A stretch of DNA of 64,000 nucleotides from Odontocerum albicorne (GCA_949825065.1 OX463845.1:28457315-28521314), one strand, 5' to 3'; positions 45,136 through 60,670 are shown, counted from the first letter of the stretch. Notes: generated by a model from the letters alone, not told the origin. Made by a program: numbers and translations.

Positions 45136-46319
45136 CTATCGATCTCGTTAAATTAATATTATCTGGTAAAATGACGTCTTCCAGTTTATTTGTTCCACAC
45201 AAACCCATAGAAAGCTACGAGATATTTCCTTAATTAACAGAAAACAGTAAAGGTAAAATGTAGGTTGGGTTCTTTTACTTAATTATGTCCATATATCATT
45301 AAAATCTCCAGCTATTTTTCACTTATGACCCATTTTTGTTCTCTTTGGGTGAAGAAAATTAATTGTTTAACCTGGAAGCCCGACCCTTATCGAAAACACC
45401 GTACACATATTATATAATATATCCAATTTTATTACTTAAGACTTCTTGAATTATAATCACAACATAGGTAACTTGTTCGCAGGATAAAACTTAAGTTTCC
45501 AATACTACCGGGAAAATACTTAAGTTCCCAACAAGTCAACTAGCTAATACAAAATTGCAAAACTCCGTAATCTCTTGACTAAAGGACCTTGACGAACACT
45601 CATTGTTAACATATTACAAGGTTTGACCCGTAATAACCCTTATTATGTTACATATCGGTTCTTCCATGAATCCCCACTACGCAGCATGTGTATATGTTTG
45701 TCATATCCTACTCCTGCGTTGTTGTACATAACTTTTGATTTTCAATACGTGCTACCCGCAAAGTATTGTTAGCTGCCCACAAAGAAAAAGGTCGAGGATT
45801 AAAATCTTCCTTTCCAAAATGGTCTCAAATTTCTTGCGAGCTATTCGCCGCAACGTTACTTCACTTATTAAAAATATTTCTTTTAAAAGCAAAGATTTTT
45901 TTTGTTAAAATCATTCATATTTATAAAGTTAACTCTGTTCCAAACCGCTAGAACAAACTTGGGTGGCGTATTAAGACAATTAATTAATAAATTTCATAAA
46001 TTTTAACTATCGTGTCGCACCACCACTAAACAATCTGCCATGAATTAATAATATTTTTGATTTTCCATCACGTTGTGTAATATGTTTATTGAATATTACC
46101 ATTTCACACAAAATTTCTGCATGTTCGTAAATATTTGCGATGTAAATTGAATGAAATATTCAGAGCGACACGGCCTGTCAAACTATTATGCATAAGGCTT
46201 TGATTATTTCACCCCGTCAATTATAATCCATATGTTTTACACTGTTATTGGTTGCCCATCAAAAATTCACGATGCATCGAAGATTTTCATGCATTTATTA
46301 ATTATTATTGCAGCTGGTG
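45136..46319. other. No gene seen
   Basis: AT-rich sequence. A plus-strand frame (45766-45951) has no recognised domain. Confidence 0.4.
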
Positions 46320-47000
46320 CTGATATCATGGACTATGACATCACATGCATCAAACAGTGGTCTAAAAAACCGCTATACTCGTAAATCCTATAAAATGACA
46401 ATCAACTGTCATGGGAATTCGACGTCTCCAGTCAAAAATCTGAAAACCATTTTTCTCTATTAAAATCGATAATTCTGTGATTCCGTAGCCAATACATATA
46501 AAAAATCTGGGGATCCTAATTAATACAAAATTTGAAATGGCGTAATCATGTCTTTGAGTTATGTCGCAACATCTTTGTTTCTTTAGATTATCTTAATAGG
46601 ATGCGTAATTTTCTGCATGTTTTAAGTCGATTACTACTGTCCCAATGTCTTAAGCTTTCATTACTTGATTATGTTGACGTGTGCTATTTGGATGCCAACG
46701 AGAAAACATTGGGTAAGTTGGAGAGACTCCAAAACATTTACATCCGATTCATATTTAACTAAAGGAAGTATGACCACGTGCCAGAGGTTCAAAACAGATT
46801 TCAATGGGTTAAAATCAGAGAGGAAGAAACCTAGATGTTCTATAGATATTTTATGTGTCCTTAACACTCTGAATAATTGTTCATATCTTTACGAAAAATT
46901 CCACTTTCTTTCAGAACACGGACGTTCTCTTCAATCAGGTGACGAAAGACTTCTTTGCATACCAACACACCACATCATATTTTACATATCTTCAATTTTC
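46320..47000 (+). pseudogene. CR1/Jockey-like reverse transcriptase, C-terminal part
   Basis: Frames read KNLGILINTKFE (post-motif-C YLG segment), WRNHVFELCRNIFVSLDYLN, RMRNFLHVLSRLLLSQCLKL, SLLDYVDVCYLDANEKTLGK and LERLQNIYIRFIFN, then RYFMCP/ SIDILCVLNTLNNCSYLYEK, FHFLSEHGRSLQSGDERLLC and IPTHH. This is the thumb and tail region of the same family as 29428-30960. The N-terminal endonuclease and the RT core are absent; frameshifts occur near 46540 and 46760. Confidence 0.8.
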
Positions 47001-47721
47001 ACTCGGTGCGAAGGCGGAACTAAATTTCAACATCTATCAGATGTGCACCGTATTTATAATATTTGCATTTTACAGGTAATTGAGAAAATATTACTTTACT
47101 CAGAATACACTTTCATCCTATTTTTTTTATTCCTTTTTCTAATCCTTGAACGAACTGCTTTCCTCTATTTCTACCATTATTGTTCAGAAATTGATAATTA
47201 ACTCGTAGTTATTTTTTATTTGAATATTTATTTTGTAAAATTTGTCATGCATTAAAACAGGTTAATGTTTCCAAGATGAGCTAGTTAGTTGCTAGAAATT
47301 GACCCATCTTATGAACCAAGTATGACTTTTATTTATTTTTATGAACCTTTTATTTATTTACATTATTTTGTGTACAAGTTATAAATAATCATTTTATCGG
47401 AATAATTGTAATACAATTAGTTTTATATGTTAAAGATTCAAATGTGGTGCTTTTCATTTATGACTGGACATGTATCGAATGAAAAGTTATTTTCCTCAAT
47501 TTAAAAAGCTTTGTTAATAGATAAAAAATATTTGTACCACGTGTAGAGAGGAATATTCAGCCCCAGGTGGGGGATTTAGCCCGAAAATACATCAGGTTTT
47601 GAACTGCCCTGGGAAGTCTGGAAAGCCCTTTACAGGTTCTAAACGGGAAATGGGAATTGCAAGGACAACATGTCAAAATGGGGAATGTTGCGTAAATCGA
47701 GTCTGTTTTGCAGTGAGGAGC
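47001..47721. other. No gene recognised
   Basis: May include more of the retrotransposon tail up to about 47200; otherwise AT-rich, with a GC-richer patch at 47545-47720. Confidence 0.35.
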
Positions 47722-47868
47722 AGTTTATTCGACAAGTGATGTATAGCATAGACTGCTTCTCACTACACTGCATGGATTGCTTAAGTTTATTCGACAAGTG
47801 ATGTATAGCATAGACTGCTCCTCACTACACACTACACTGCATGGATTGCCCAAGTTTATTCGACAAGG
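47722..47868. repeat. 62/69-bp minisatellite, two full copies and a partial third
   Basis: AGTTTATTCGACAAGTGATG starts units at 47722 and 47784 and again at 47853. The second unit has an extra CACTACA. Confidence 0.95.
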
Positions 47869-48114
47869 GCGCTCTAACTCAGAACTGGATCCCATTTTTA
47901 TTTTGAGATCAAAAATATATCAAGATACAATATATACACGTATACACGAGTAAGTTGAGTGTAAAGATAGAAAGATAGTGACTGCTTCCATAGAATTGGG
48001 TAATTCTCCGCATCTGAAGAAAACTTACCAAGGGAGACAAACTACGAGTAGTTTGTAGTAGATCTTCCGATATATGAAAGAAACACATTCGGATTTAGGT
48101 TTAGTGTAGTGTAT

Positions 48115-48205
48115 AAAAATAATAAAGGGGCAATTTGCATAGCGTCGTTTAGAGAGCAAACTCTCTTCAAGGGCGCCCTAACTTAGGATTCGAACACACT
48201 CATAA
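48115..48205 (-). repeat. SINE-like repeat (family C)
   Basis: GCGTCGTTTAGAGAGCAAAC, CTTCAAGGGCGCCCTAACTT and AGGATTCGAACAC match, inverted, the copy at 16787. A further short relative (GGGCGCTCTAACTCAGAACT) is at 47867. Confidence 0.6.
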
Positions 48206-48262
48206 ATTGAGATAAACCTTCTCAAAAATGGTTGTCTTTTTTGAGAAGGTTTATCTCAATTT
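48204..48262. repeat. Perfect inverted repeat, 25-bp arms
   Basis: 48204-48228 and 48238-48262 (TTGAGATAAACCTTCTCAAA core) pair exactly with a 9-bp loop, directly against the SINE C boundary. Confidence 0.9.
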
Positions 48263-49164
48263 CACACGCCCCCCATATCTCTGACATTAGGAAGCAGACC
48301 ATTTCACGCCACGGGACCAGCAACTGCAAAAGCTCTATCATTATGCCCATCCCTATTAGATTGAGTTGGAACAAACAATTTATTAGATTAAGAAGAAATC
48401 GACCTCAGAGATATTCTCATCTCCGAAGAAACATCACTTAGACACAGATTCAAAAAATACAATGAAGACTAATACAATTGAGACAAAATTTGAAATCAAT
48501 CCATTTGCGACACTTAATACGATCAGTTTAGAATATTTAGATATGAATAACATATCGTATGTCAACCTTATATCTACATTGAAAACAGATTGGCGTTTAG
48601 AAATTTGTGAATCAGGTAAACCAGAGTAAATAGAGTATATGGGAAGTGTTATAATTTTTTTATAAGACGTCCGTAAAAGGGATGTCTTCAAATACTTCCG
48701 AAAGCTGCACACGTCACCACATTTCTAAAAGGTGGAGTATTTCACACAACAGCAATATCAAAAGCTTTATAATAATACCCCGCTATAGTGGATCGATTCG
48801 AAACAATAAATTTATTTGATGAAAACAAAATCGGGCATAAAACTCGACACCTCTCCGAAGGAAAACTGAACCGTTGTTGAATAGATTATCAATCACATAT
48901 TGTGTCATTGGAAGGCATTTCATATTATTTTTTTACAAGATCAAAAGCCTATTGTTTTTACGATATGAGAAAATAAATGAGAAGGCCCTCTGACATTTGC
49001 CCCAATCAACTCAACCAATCATCCAAGACTCTTTTGAGCGCGTTCAAGGTCATGAGTATTTCATTGATCTGGCAGTTTGTCGTAAACTCTTCAACAAAGA
49101 AAAAAAAATCGTCTTATTTCACATCATCTTATTTATACAAAAACTCAGAAAATCGTATTATATA
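48263..49164. other. No gene seen
   Basis: Short unrecognised frames only. Confidence 0.4.
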
Positions 49165-49910
49165 ATGATACATATATTGCCTCATGCCGTTTCCTTATCG
49201 AGGCAGGCAGATAAGATAGAATGCCAAAATTTCCTATCGCAACACACATCTTTCGCCTCTTCGACATCCATACAATTCCTACGATGACGTATAATTACCT
49301 CATACAATTCCAACGATTCTCTGACTTTCTGTATTTCCTTCTTTTATAATATAATTCCCTTAATCCAACCATACTTTCTAGATCTTTCTTTATGACGCTT
49401 TCCACTTAAATTTGCACTGAATACTTGTTATGTTAGTCTTTCTTCATTATTTTGTTCTAAATGCTCCAACTATCTCAGATTGCATTTTTTATCTATCTTG
49501 ATAAATCAACCTTAAGTTTAAAGTCATACCTAAATAATTTAATCCATCATACATCCAATCATATAAAGTCATACCTAAATAATTCAATCCATCATACATC
49601 CAATCATATAAAGTCATACCTAAATAATTCAATCCATCATACATCCAATCATATAAAGTCATACCTAAATAATTCAATCCATCATACATCCAATCATACA
49701 ATAAATTGTCACTCTGTGTACTCGTATTCTTCTCAGTGCACGAATTTTTACAGCTTTATTATTCAGCTCCTTTCAGTCTTTTGTACGTCCACATTCATAT
49801 TTCATACATAAAAAATGACACTAAAACACTTGTGGACTATTATCATAGCAAATTGTGATGATATCCCGTTCGAGTGTACGTGTTTTAATGTCACATTGAC
49901 TTTGTTTCCC
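49165..49910 (-). pseudogene. Non-LTR reverse transcriptase C-terminal remnant (SAYP-tail family)
   Basis: On the minus strand the tail reads MDVEEAKDVCCDRKFWHSIL then SACLDKETA (about 49270-49190, expected WRS..SAYP.G..A). Upstream are basic KVWLD- and SQRIVGIV-type pieces, and at about 49840-49900 the thumb-like start seen in the other copies. The tandem 45-bp repeat at 49521-49699 lies within it and replaces part of the frame. Pseudogene. Confidence 0.6.
49521..49699. repeat. 45-bp minisatellite, four copies
   Basis: AAGTCATACCTAAATAATTC starts each unit at 49521, 49566, 49611 and 49656. Units 2-4 are nearly identical. Since 45 is a multiple of three, frames on both strands stay open (KSYLNNSIHHTSNHI plus strand; LYDWMYDGLNYLGMT minus strand). 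Confidence 0.95.
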
Positions 49911-50241
49911 ATCGCTACACACCGTTAGATACATCTTGTAACTTCGTTCCATCGTCTGAGAAAATACTTTAATAGTTAAATTCCTTAACTTGCTCATTGC
50001 TCACCCATATATAATATGTTTATGAAAATTATACAATTCACATGTATAATTTTTATGAACAAATGATCAATGTAAAATTTTCAATTACTTTCTCAAATTG
50101 TAATTGTTTTATGACTCATCTTGTTTTTCTACGTTAGGTGGCATGGTTTATTTGAAATATACTTTCAAAACTTCATTTGCATTACTGAAAAAATATGACT
50201 GGCTTGTTTTACCACAAAGTGACGAATAACCCTGTCTTCTT
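49911..50241. other. AT-rich stretch, nothing recognised
   Basis: Contains AATTATACAATTCACATG and a nearby inverted ATGTATAATTTTTAT; no other structure. Confidence 0.4.
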
Positions 50242-50456
50242 CCTCCGTGGCTTAATTGGCAAAGACATCTGTTTTCCAGTTCAAGAGATGCGTGTTTGAT
50301 TCCCGTCTGTACTATTTTCTTTTTTACAAATGGGGATTCAGTCTGGTTAACATATAAAGGCCTCTTTAACATCTTTCTTGTTGATTCGTCGAGATCTTAC
50401 ACGGTAATTAAGTCCGGCAAGTTTATACAATGAAAGCGTAATTCAATACAATAAGC
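50242..50456 (+). repeat. tRNA-derived SINE (family A), near-full copy
   Basis: CCTCCGTGGCTTAATTGGCA (A box), GTGTTTGATTCCCGTCTG (B box), CCTCTTTAACATCTTTCTTG in the body and the tail TTTATACAATGAAAGCGTAA. Diverged from the copy at 8573-8772 but colinear. Confidence 0.75.
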
Positions 50457-54300
<3,844 letters not shown>

Positions 54301-54317
54301 AATAATACATCAGACAC

Positions 54318-54652
54318 AGAAGCTATCAAAAGGTCTGGGCTCATCTAATAGCATCCCCTCGGCCAAAATACACCCCACCAATATAGGGCGAACCCAGCCA
54401 CGGGGACACCAGATGTTTTTCAGCCCACACCCTTAAACACCTAGAAACAGGAATATATACAAAAAAATAAACACAGAAAATAAATATAGTAGATGACAAA
54501 AAAAGAAAAAAATACATTCAAGAGAGAGTACACCAAAAGGTCCGGGCTCATCCCACAAACATTCCCACGGCCGAGATACACCCCACCAATGTAGGGCGAG
54601 TCCGACCGCAAGGGCATCAGGGGCTTCCATCCCACACCCCCGCATATCTAGA
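54318..54652. repeat. Two copies of a ~207-bp repeat unit
   Basis: AAAAGGTCTGGGCTCATCTA (54328) and AAAAGGTCCGGGCTCATCCC (54535) open two copies about 207 bp apart. Each continues with CGGCC.A.ATACACCCCACC, AATATAGGGCGAACCC-like and CCCACACCC blocks, then A-rich sequence. Probably the edge of a longer tandem array that continues toward the assembly gap. Confidence 0.85.
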
Positions 54653-55026
54653 TTAAAGAATAAATATAATAAAAAGAGAGAAAAAAAAAAAAACAAAAAC
54701 GTATGGCAGAAAACAAAATAAAAAGTAAACCCACATATACCACCTCAGGTTAACTGTCAGCAAGAACGAGGAAAAAAAAAAAGAAGAAGAGAAAAGCCTC
54801 AAAGGAGTCCAAATTTTAAATAATGACAAATGGGAAGTAAGATAGTTGAGACAACATTGAAATAGTTAGGCAGTAATACATTGAAATAGATAAGCAGTTT
54901 TAATTAATGAGGAAATGACGCACAAACACGTATGCACAATCCTCGATTCACCACCAGCGAAAAGAGAGAAAAGAAAGAAAATAAGAAAAGAAAAGCAAAC
55001 AGGAGACCCATTTACCACTGAGAAAC
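54653..55026. other. A/G-rich stretch before the gap, nothing recognised
   Basis: Purine-rich runs (GAAAAAAAAAAAGAAGAAGAG) and no supported gene. Confidence 0.4.
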
Positions 55027-55226
55027 NNNNNNNNNNNNNNNNNNNNNNNNNNNNNNNNNNNNNNNNNNNNNNNNNNNNNNNNNNNNNNNNNNNNNNNNNN
55101 NNNNNNNNNNNNNNNNNNNNNNNNNNNNNNNNNNNNNNNNNNNNNNNNNNNNNNNNNNNNNNNNNNNNNNNNNNNNNNNNNNNNNNNNNNNNNNNNNNNN
55201 NNNNNNNNNNNNNNNNNNNNNNNNNN
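55027..55226. other. Assembly gap of 200 N
   Basis: Exactly 200 N, which may be a nominal gap size. The true length and content are unknown. Confidence 1.

Positions 55227-55259
<33 letters not shown>
55227..55259. repeat. (AT)n microsatellite at the gap edge
   Basis: About 33 bp of AT repeat immediately after the gap, so the gap probably broke at a longer (AT)n tract. Confidence 0.95.
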
Positions 55260-55264
<5 letters not shown>

Positions 55265-55911
55265 TACATTACATTAAAAATTATTGTAAACATGTATTAA
55301 TTATTTTTTAACCATTACGAAAAATCAAATTTCAACACAAATTATGTAAAAAAAATCAAACCAAAACAGTTATCCAATAAATGTTACAACACATTACATA
55401 AAAAAAATCAACCGGAAAATTAAAAAACATCAAAACTTGAACAAAGTTAAAACGGATAAACGTTTATGTAGAAAATTGAAGAAAAAAATAAAGTATTTGA
55501 GTTTACAGAAGATTATAATTTGGTTTCCTCTTATTTAATTAAAAAAACATACAACAAATCTGCATTGCAAAATCTCAAGTATTTTTGAGTTAAGACTTCC
55601 CTTGGAACAACTCAAAATATCCACATCTATCTTGTTCCCCTATATGGAAATTCTTTCTTAACAAACGTAATTCCTTATCTCTATGTCCTACTTAATACAA
55701 ATGCTTTTAGACCAGAAGTATATTCCTTATCAAACTATAAAAGTGTACCAACCTGGTTTTCTACACAATCGATCCTTTGGATATCGAACCACCGGATTAG
55801 GTACGTAGCTCGCGGTTCGTGGAGAACACGTACTTGGCGTGCGAGTATAGTTTCCAGACGAACTACGAGTATATCACTAGACGTGGTACCTACCGTTTTT
55901 TAAATATTTTT
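55260..55911. other. No gene seen
   Basis: AT-rich, with a GC-richer patch at 55790-55895 (GTACGTAGCTCGCGGTTCGT) that I do not recognise. Confidence 0.4.
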
Positions 55912-55986
55912 TTAGGGTACTATCTAGAATCAAACCTGAAACACCCTGATGTAAGTTAGGTATCTTACCAATTAGGACATGAAGGT
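55912..55986 (-). repeat. SINE family A, head fragment
   Basis: TAGAATCAAACCTGAAAC (B box inverted) and TATCTTACCAATTAGGACAT (A box inverted), ending at GAAGGTCGTC as in the reference copy. Confidence 0.5.
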
Positions 55987-56784
55987 CGTCATCGGTTAAA
56001 CTCAAATTTTAGAAATAAGTGATGTGAAAAATATTAATAATCTTTAATTCACTGACGAACACTCGATTTTTATCTATCGTCTCAGATATTATGTATCTCA
56101 TTCAAAATGAAAAAAAAATATGCTCATACAGGGTTTTAACCTTTATGGTCAAGCTACTATTAAGAAAATATTACCAAGTAAACATTAATTAGTAGTTATT
56201 TATTGTGATGTTAAAAGAAAATAGCATTATCTTGGCGATGAAAGGTGGAATGTTTTTGAAAAGTCGGTCTGATTTGAATCCAAACAAATATACCAAAACA
56301 TTAAAATTTCTATTTAAAAACTAATTTCTAAACGTTCAAAAATACTTAATCAACTGTTTATAAATCGCAGATGCTGAGGAACAATATAAGTTTGTCATAT
56401 TAAATTCAAAATAAGGTTATTTTAAAAAGCCGAAATTACGAAAGTTGGTTGTTAAAAAATGTATGAATATGATGAAAATAAAAAAAATTGACTTCGAGGT
56501 ACTTGATTTCATTCAAATATTTATTAAATCACTAATTTATCATCATTGCAGGGCCTCGTAGTCAAGGATCCTCTCACCATTCTTACGCCATTACAGTTTG
56601 GAATCGATGCTTTGCCACAGAGTTTTGGTTTCTTACTTTTTTTCTTTTTTTTCTCTTTTTTAAGTGAGTGAGCCGTTACACACCAGCAAACTCACCGGCC
56701 ACATTGCTAAACTGGATCTGATGGCACACCTGAAGTGAGACGATCGGAGCACACCGACATGTTTTTTTTGTATATTTTCAAATT
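55987..56784. other. No gene seen; GATG..GAAAAGTCGG motif at 56232
   Basis: 56232-56270 resembles the CCTAAAGATG..GAAACGTCGG motif at 33282. The rest is AT-rich; 56665-56760 is GC-richer and unrecognised. Confidence 0.35.
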
Positions 56785-56825
56785 TATAGGTATCTTTATA
56801 TCCCCGAATACTAGGCGTTTGAATG
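56785..56825 (-). repeat. SINE family B, fragment
   Basis: ATAGGTATCTTTATATCCCC and GAATACTAGGCG match the tail end of family B. Confidence 0.5.
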
Positions 56826-56932
56826 TGTAACTGTCTATCCGCATAATTGAGCTGGATTTTTGTCAAAAAGAATGTTTGGTTTTCGGTAACGACCTCTTTA
56901 ACATATTTCTGGGATTGTTAATTGATTGAAAG

Positions 56933-57092
56933 CTACCAATAAGGCTATGGTTGATAGCCTTATTGGTAACCTTCTATCGCACACAACCCTTGTTGTTTCT
57001 GTCCATTTGTCCCAGCCATTTATTTGAGTTGGAAGAGATTGCAACATTACAATAAATCCGTCAGGTTATTGTAATGTTGCAACCTCTTCCAC
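56933..57092. repeat. Two neighbouring inverted repeats
   Basis: TACCAATAAGGCTAT pairs with ATAGCCTTATTGGTA (about 56934-56966). GAAGAGATTGCAACATTACA pairs with the inverted copy ending CAACCTCTTCC (about 57029-57092). The second has SINE A-like edges. Confidence 0.85.
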
Positions 57093-57193
57093 ATACATCC
57101 GAAGCGTATTTATAAAATAGAATATAATTTGGGATTCAAGTGTTTGTAAGGATTTATATATAAAGTGTGAATGTTTCAGCGGAGTGTTATACT

Positions 57194-57949
57194 GCCCTCA
57201 TAAGCAAAAACGCAACTAATGGCAAAAGTAAAGTTTTGAGAAAACTGCACTTTTATATTTTTCATTGCTGCTTAAAAAGGTCGTGTTTCATAAACAAAAA
57301 AGCAGTAAAATGTGATTCATAAGCAAAAACGCAGCAAACGCATAGGCACTTGCTGTCTTTTTGCTTATGAATCACATTTTATTGTTTTTATTTTGCTTAA
57401 AAAAACCTAGTATTTTGTAAAATTAAAAAAGACATTATGTTGATTTTTGTGTTGAAATTGTGGCGGTCGCACACGCGGTCAATGACCGATGAAATGACCT
57501 TTGCATTCCTTAGCAATGCAAAACAAACAAGTACGAAGTCCACGCGCCGGCCATTCAACTCATAGCCGACGCGGAGCGCATTCCATACTAGAGCGAGAAC
57601 GCACCACATCTGTCTCGCCAGTTCCGTAAATAAATTATCACCTACATACGACATTAATCGTTTTGCGGATGTAGAAACGAGACGGCAAAATATCTTGCTC
57701 GCATTCCCGCACACACGCGGGAATAGTATAAATACCTACGTTACCAATCAAATCTCTCGCATTGCGATCTAACGAGTTTTATTTATCAACAAATCATCAT
57801 CATCTCTCCCTCTAGGACACATATCCTAAAAAATAAATGGTTTTTTGTATTTTTTTATGGATTATGGTTCAAAATTTGATATGGAATATTGCCTCATACT
57901 TAGTTAAATTTGTGATTTTTTTCCGTTAGCTGCGTTTTTGCTTATGGCG
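57194..57949. mobile_element. Terminal-inverted-repeat element with repeated ends and GC-rich core
   Basis: The left end CATAAGCAAAAACGCAACTA is answered by TAGCTGCGTTTTTGCTTATG at the right. More copies of the same end sequence lie inside (57288, 57318 and inverted at 57355-57382), forming an internal palindrome AAAATGTGATTCATAAGC/GCTTATGAATCACATTTT. The core 57440-57780 is GC-richer, with TATAAATA at 57728. No transposase frame was recognised. Confidence 0.65.
57728..57735 (+). promoter_or_regulatory. Possible TATA box in the GC-rich core
   Basis: AGTATAAATACC stands about 30 bp before ATCAAATCTCTCGCATTGCG and follows ACACACGCGGGAATAG. This resembles an LTR or RNA polymerase II core promoter. 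Position and composition are the only evidence. Confidence 0.3.
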
Positions 57950-60103
57950 AAAAAATAAATTCAATTCGTGATAAAGGAATGGGATCACTTCGTCTTACCT
58001 AGTGAGTAGTTCTCTATATTCATAAAATTATTAGTTTATGCATTGATATATTCCTGTACCATTCTTAATACAAATGTTGTACTGTGAATAGAAAACAAAT
58101 AAACAATGAAATGCTAAAATATCTGGATCGATATAAATATGTTGTGATATACGAGTATATTGATAACGAACAGTAATAACTTAATGACTGCCCAATTGGG
58201 AAATTCAGATTTCAATTTATAATTCCAGTTGATGTTTATACAAAAAATAATAAATCTATCGGCATTTTCTATTATTCTGATGCATTTTAAGCCTAACCGC
58301 ATATGTTCTTTGTCCGTAAATTCAATGGGAAAATATTTTAATACATCTATTCTGTTTGTTCAGATGCTTCGGGCCATTTCAATTTGGAAGCTATCAATAT
58401 AATTTGCGGCTTGTCGCATTCCAATAATTTAATTTGCCCAACATTTATGACACGGTGGGCCACGGGGGGGGACATGCAACGTTTTGAATTCGTTATTAAT
58501 GCAATTATGTGCAGTTGCTGAAAATCAAACGTAGCCAAATACATGTGCCAATGAAACATTATAATTAAAAGTAGTTTTATATCCTTATTAAGACAAAGTT
58601 CAATATTATTCCTAGATTGAAACGTTTTTCAGGGTTATTACCGTGCTGAGGTAATTTAAATCAAGGCAGCAGTTTCGAAGACTTTGCAGCCTTCATTTAG
58701 GAGAAGATATGAAAAAAAACATTACGTAATATAGTTAGCACACACTAGTGATGAATATATTTTTGAAGTCTCGGTTCAATCTTGGACACCTTTGTCTTTG
58801 ATATTTCGTTTGGTCATTTCGAGTAAAAATGTCATAAGAAGCACTCACAAGCCGCATGCAATCACAACTGAAACGTGAACCCAAACATTTTTAATATTGA
58901 TGACCGAATGCATTTTAAACGGATGACAAAACTAGTAGTTAATGCACATACCCGTATAAGAGGTGCGCGCGTGTGATGTGCTTGCCATATTTTCGTTTTT
59001 GCGTTGCAGTCATGACAGCGGGTGGCTGAGTGGACCCAATAAATGTTCACGTTACATTTGCGAATGTCTCCTTTCATCCTTAATATATTCGGTATTGTTT
59101 TTTGACATCGCCCTAAGGGGGATCTAGTGGGAAACAGGCGTGAAAATCATACATAGAATGATTTTGGTTGCGGTCAAATATATTTTTCATCATTTGACTT
59201 TATTTGAGAATTGAAGGAATTAATTTTTTTTAGATGAATTTTATTTGTCTGTGATGAATTATTTGTAAGAATTGTGTTGTTTGACTCAATATTAGTGATA
59301 TACCTTTTGAATTATATTTATATTACAAATCAAATCATCTGTAAATTCTTAAAATAAAGCAATACAGTATATGACATTTTTAATAAAAAAATGTTAAATT
59401 TCATGTCTAAAAATTTCTAATTTTAAATATTGTTTTAACAGGTGTTTTTTTACTGAATTTGAATGCTTAATATATGATCCTAGGTGGAATCACGATACTT
59501 TAATAAATTTATTTTGGGATTCGAACTATTTTCTCATTTCATTTTCATTAGTAACATGGCAGGTAATTCTTTTTTACTTCGACTTATTACTGAAAATTCA
59601 TTTAAACTATTAACCTTAAATCTTTTTCCCAGTCATCAAAGTTGAACCGTTTTTCAAATCAATATTAATTTAATTTAATACGCTTCGATATAAAATACCG
59701 ACAACTTCTATTAGAACTCAAAAGGATTTGGCCAAGTTTTATTCCCGTCTGTTCATATAACTACTATGCATACTAAATATTTAATCTTTCACCTCAGACT
59801 GACTGGCGCCATTTTCACATAAAAACTGGGGAAAATATTCAATTGATTGTTTTTTAATTAAATTACGGAAGTTATTATTTGTTTTACAATTTGTTTAAAG
59901 TATAAATCGTTGTGATGCAATATGAATAGTTAAAAAACTCGTTTTTTTTTAAATTTTGTATTTAATAGACATACAAAGGTGGAACGGAAAGAATAAAATT
60001 GATATTATTAAATTTCAAATTATACAGAGTGTGTCACAGTTTAAGTTTAAATATTTATATCACTTCTGAATGGTTTGTATTACCCATATGTGACTTAAAT
60101 ATT
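57950..60103. other. No gene or repeat recognised
   Basis: Short frames such as 58347-58559 (minus, 70 codons) have ordinary composition but no domain. This is the longest stretch in the window where I see no transposon trace, and it may be single-copy host DNA. Confidence 0.4.
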
Positions 60104-60124
60104 TTCTCTCTCTCTCTCTCTCTA
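60104..60124. repeat. (CT)n microsatellite
   Basis: About ten CT units. Confidence 0.95.
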
Positions 60125-60304
60125 GAATAAGAAATCGTGGCAACGGTATAGAAAAAGGTAGAATAAGGAATTATGACAATAGGATAAAATGCGGATTAAA
60201 GAAGGTGCAGTGCTTAAAATGAAAAAAAAAGTTCAGGAGGTTTGGGTACATAGAATGAATGAATGATGAAACATTTACAAAAATAATCCTTACGAGAAGT
60301 AAAT

Positions 60305-60478
60305 ATGGGGTTCGATTCCCGCTGGAACTCAGATTTTTTTAAAAAGGATTCCTGTCTAGTTATCTCATCACTTAATGTATCTTTAACATCTTTCTGGTTG
60401 GTTAGAAGAGATTTCCACATGGCAATAAGCTCTCCAGGCTGTACTGTATACAACAATAGTATTATACAATAGTACAAA
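60305..60478 (+). repeat. SINE family A, head-truncated copy
   Basis: GGGGTTCGATTCCCGCTGGA (B box), CATCTTTCTGGTTGGTTAGA, CCACATGGCAATAAGCTCTC and the tail GTACTGTATACAACAATAGT. The A-box part is missing or too diverged. Confidence 0.75.
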
Positions 60479-60489
60479 ATATTTGAGAA

Positions 60490-60670
60490 GTTTTGAGAGA
60501 CCTAGAAAAACATGACACGACCAAATAAAAAGGAATCTGTTAAACGGAAGAGTGAAAAGTCTTACGCTGTAGGGACATGGCAGAAGGGATAGATGTATAC
60601 CATGATCGAATAAAGTGGAGATCTCTTATCTCTGCTTACCCCACTAGGGATATCGATGGAGGCAATGTTT
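60490..60670 (+). pseudogene. Non-LTR reverse transcriptase tail (SAYP-tail family)
   Basis: Frames read RPRKT..DQIKRNLLNGRVKS and then MAEGIDVYHDRIKWRSLISA followed by YPTRDIDGG. This is the last ~60 residues of the family; the WRS.ISAYP motif is the best preserved example in the window. Frameshifts separate the two pieces and everything upstream is missing. Confidence 0.65.

Noticed and set aside
49461..49811. Protein with KSYLNNSIHHTSNHI repeats
   Set aside because: Produced by a 45-bp minisatellite inside a retrotransposon remnant; no start context or homologous domain.
57440..57790. Solo LTR
   Set aside because: TATA box and GC-rich content fit, but no TG...CA ends with matching target duplications could be placed.
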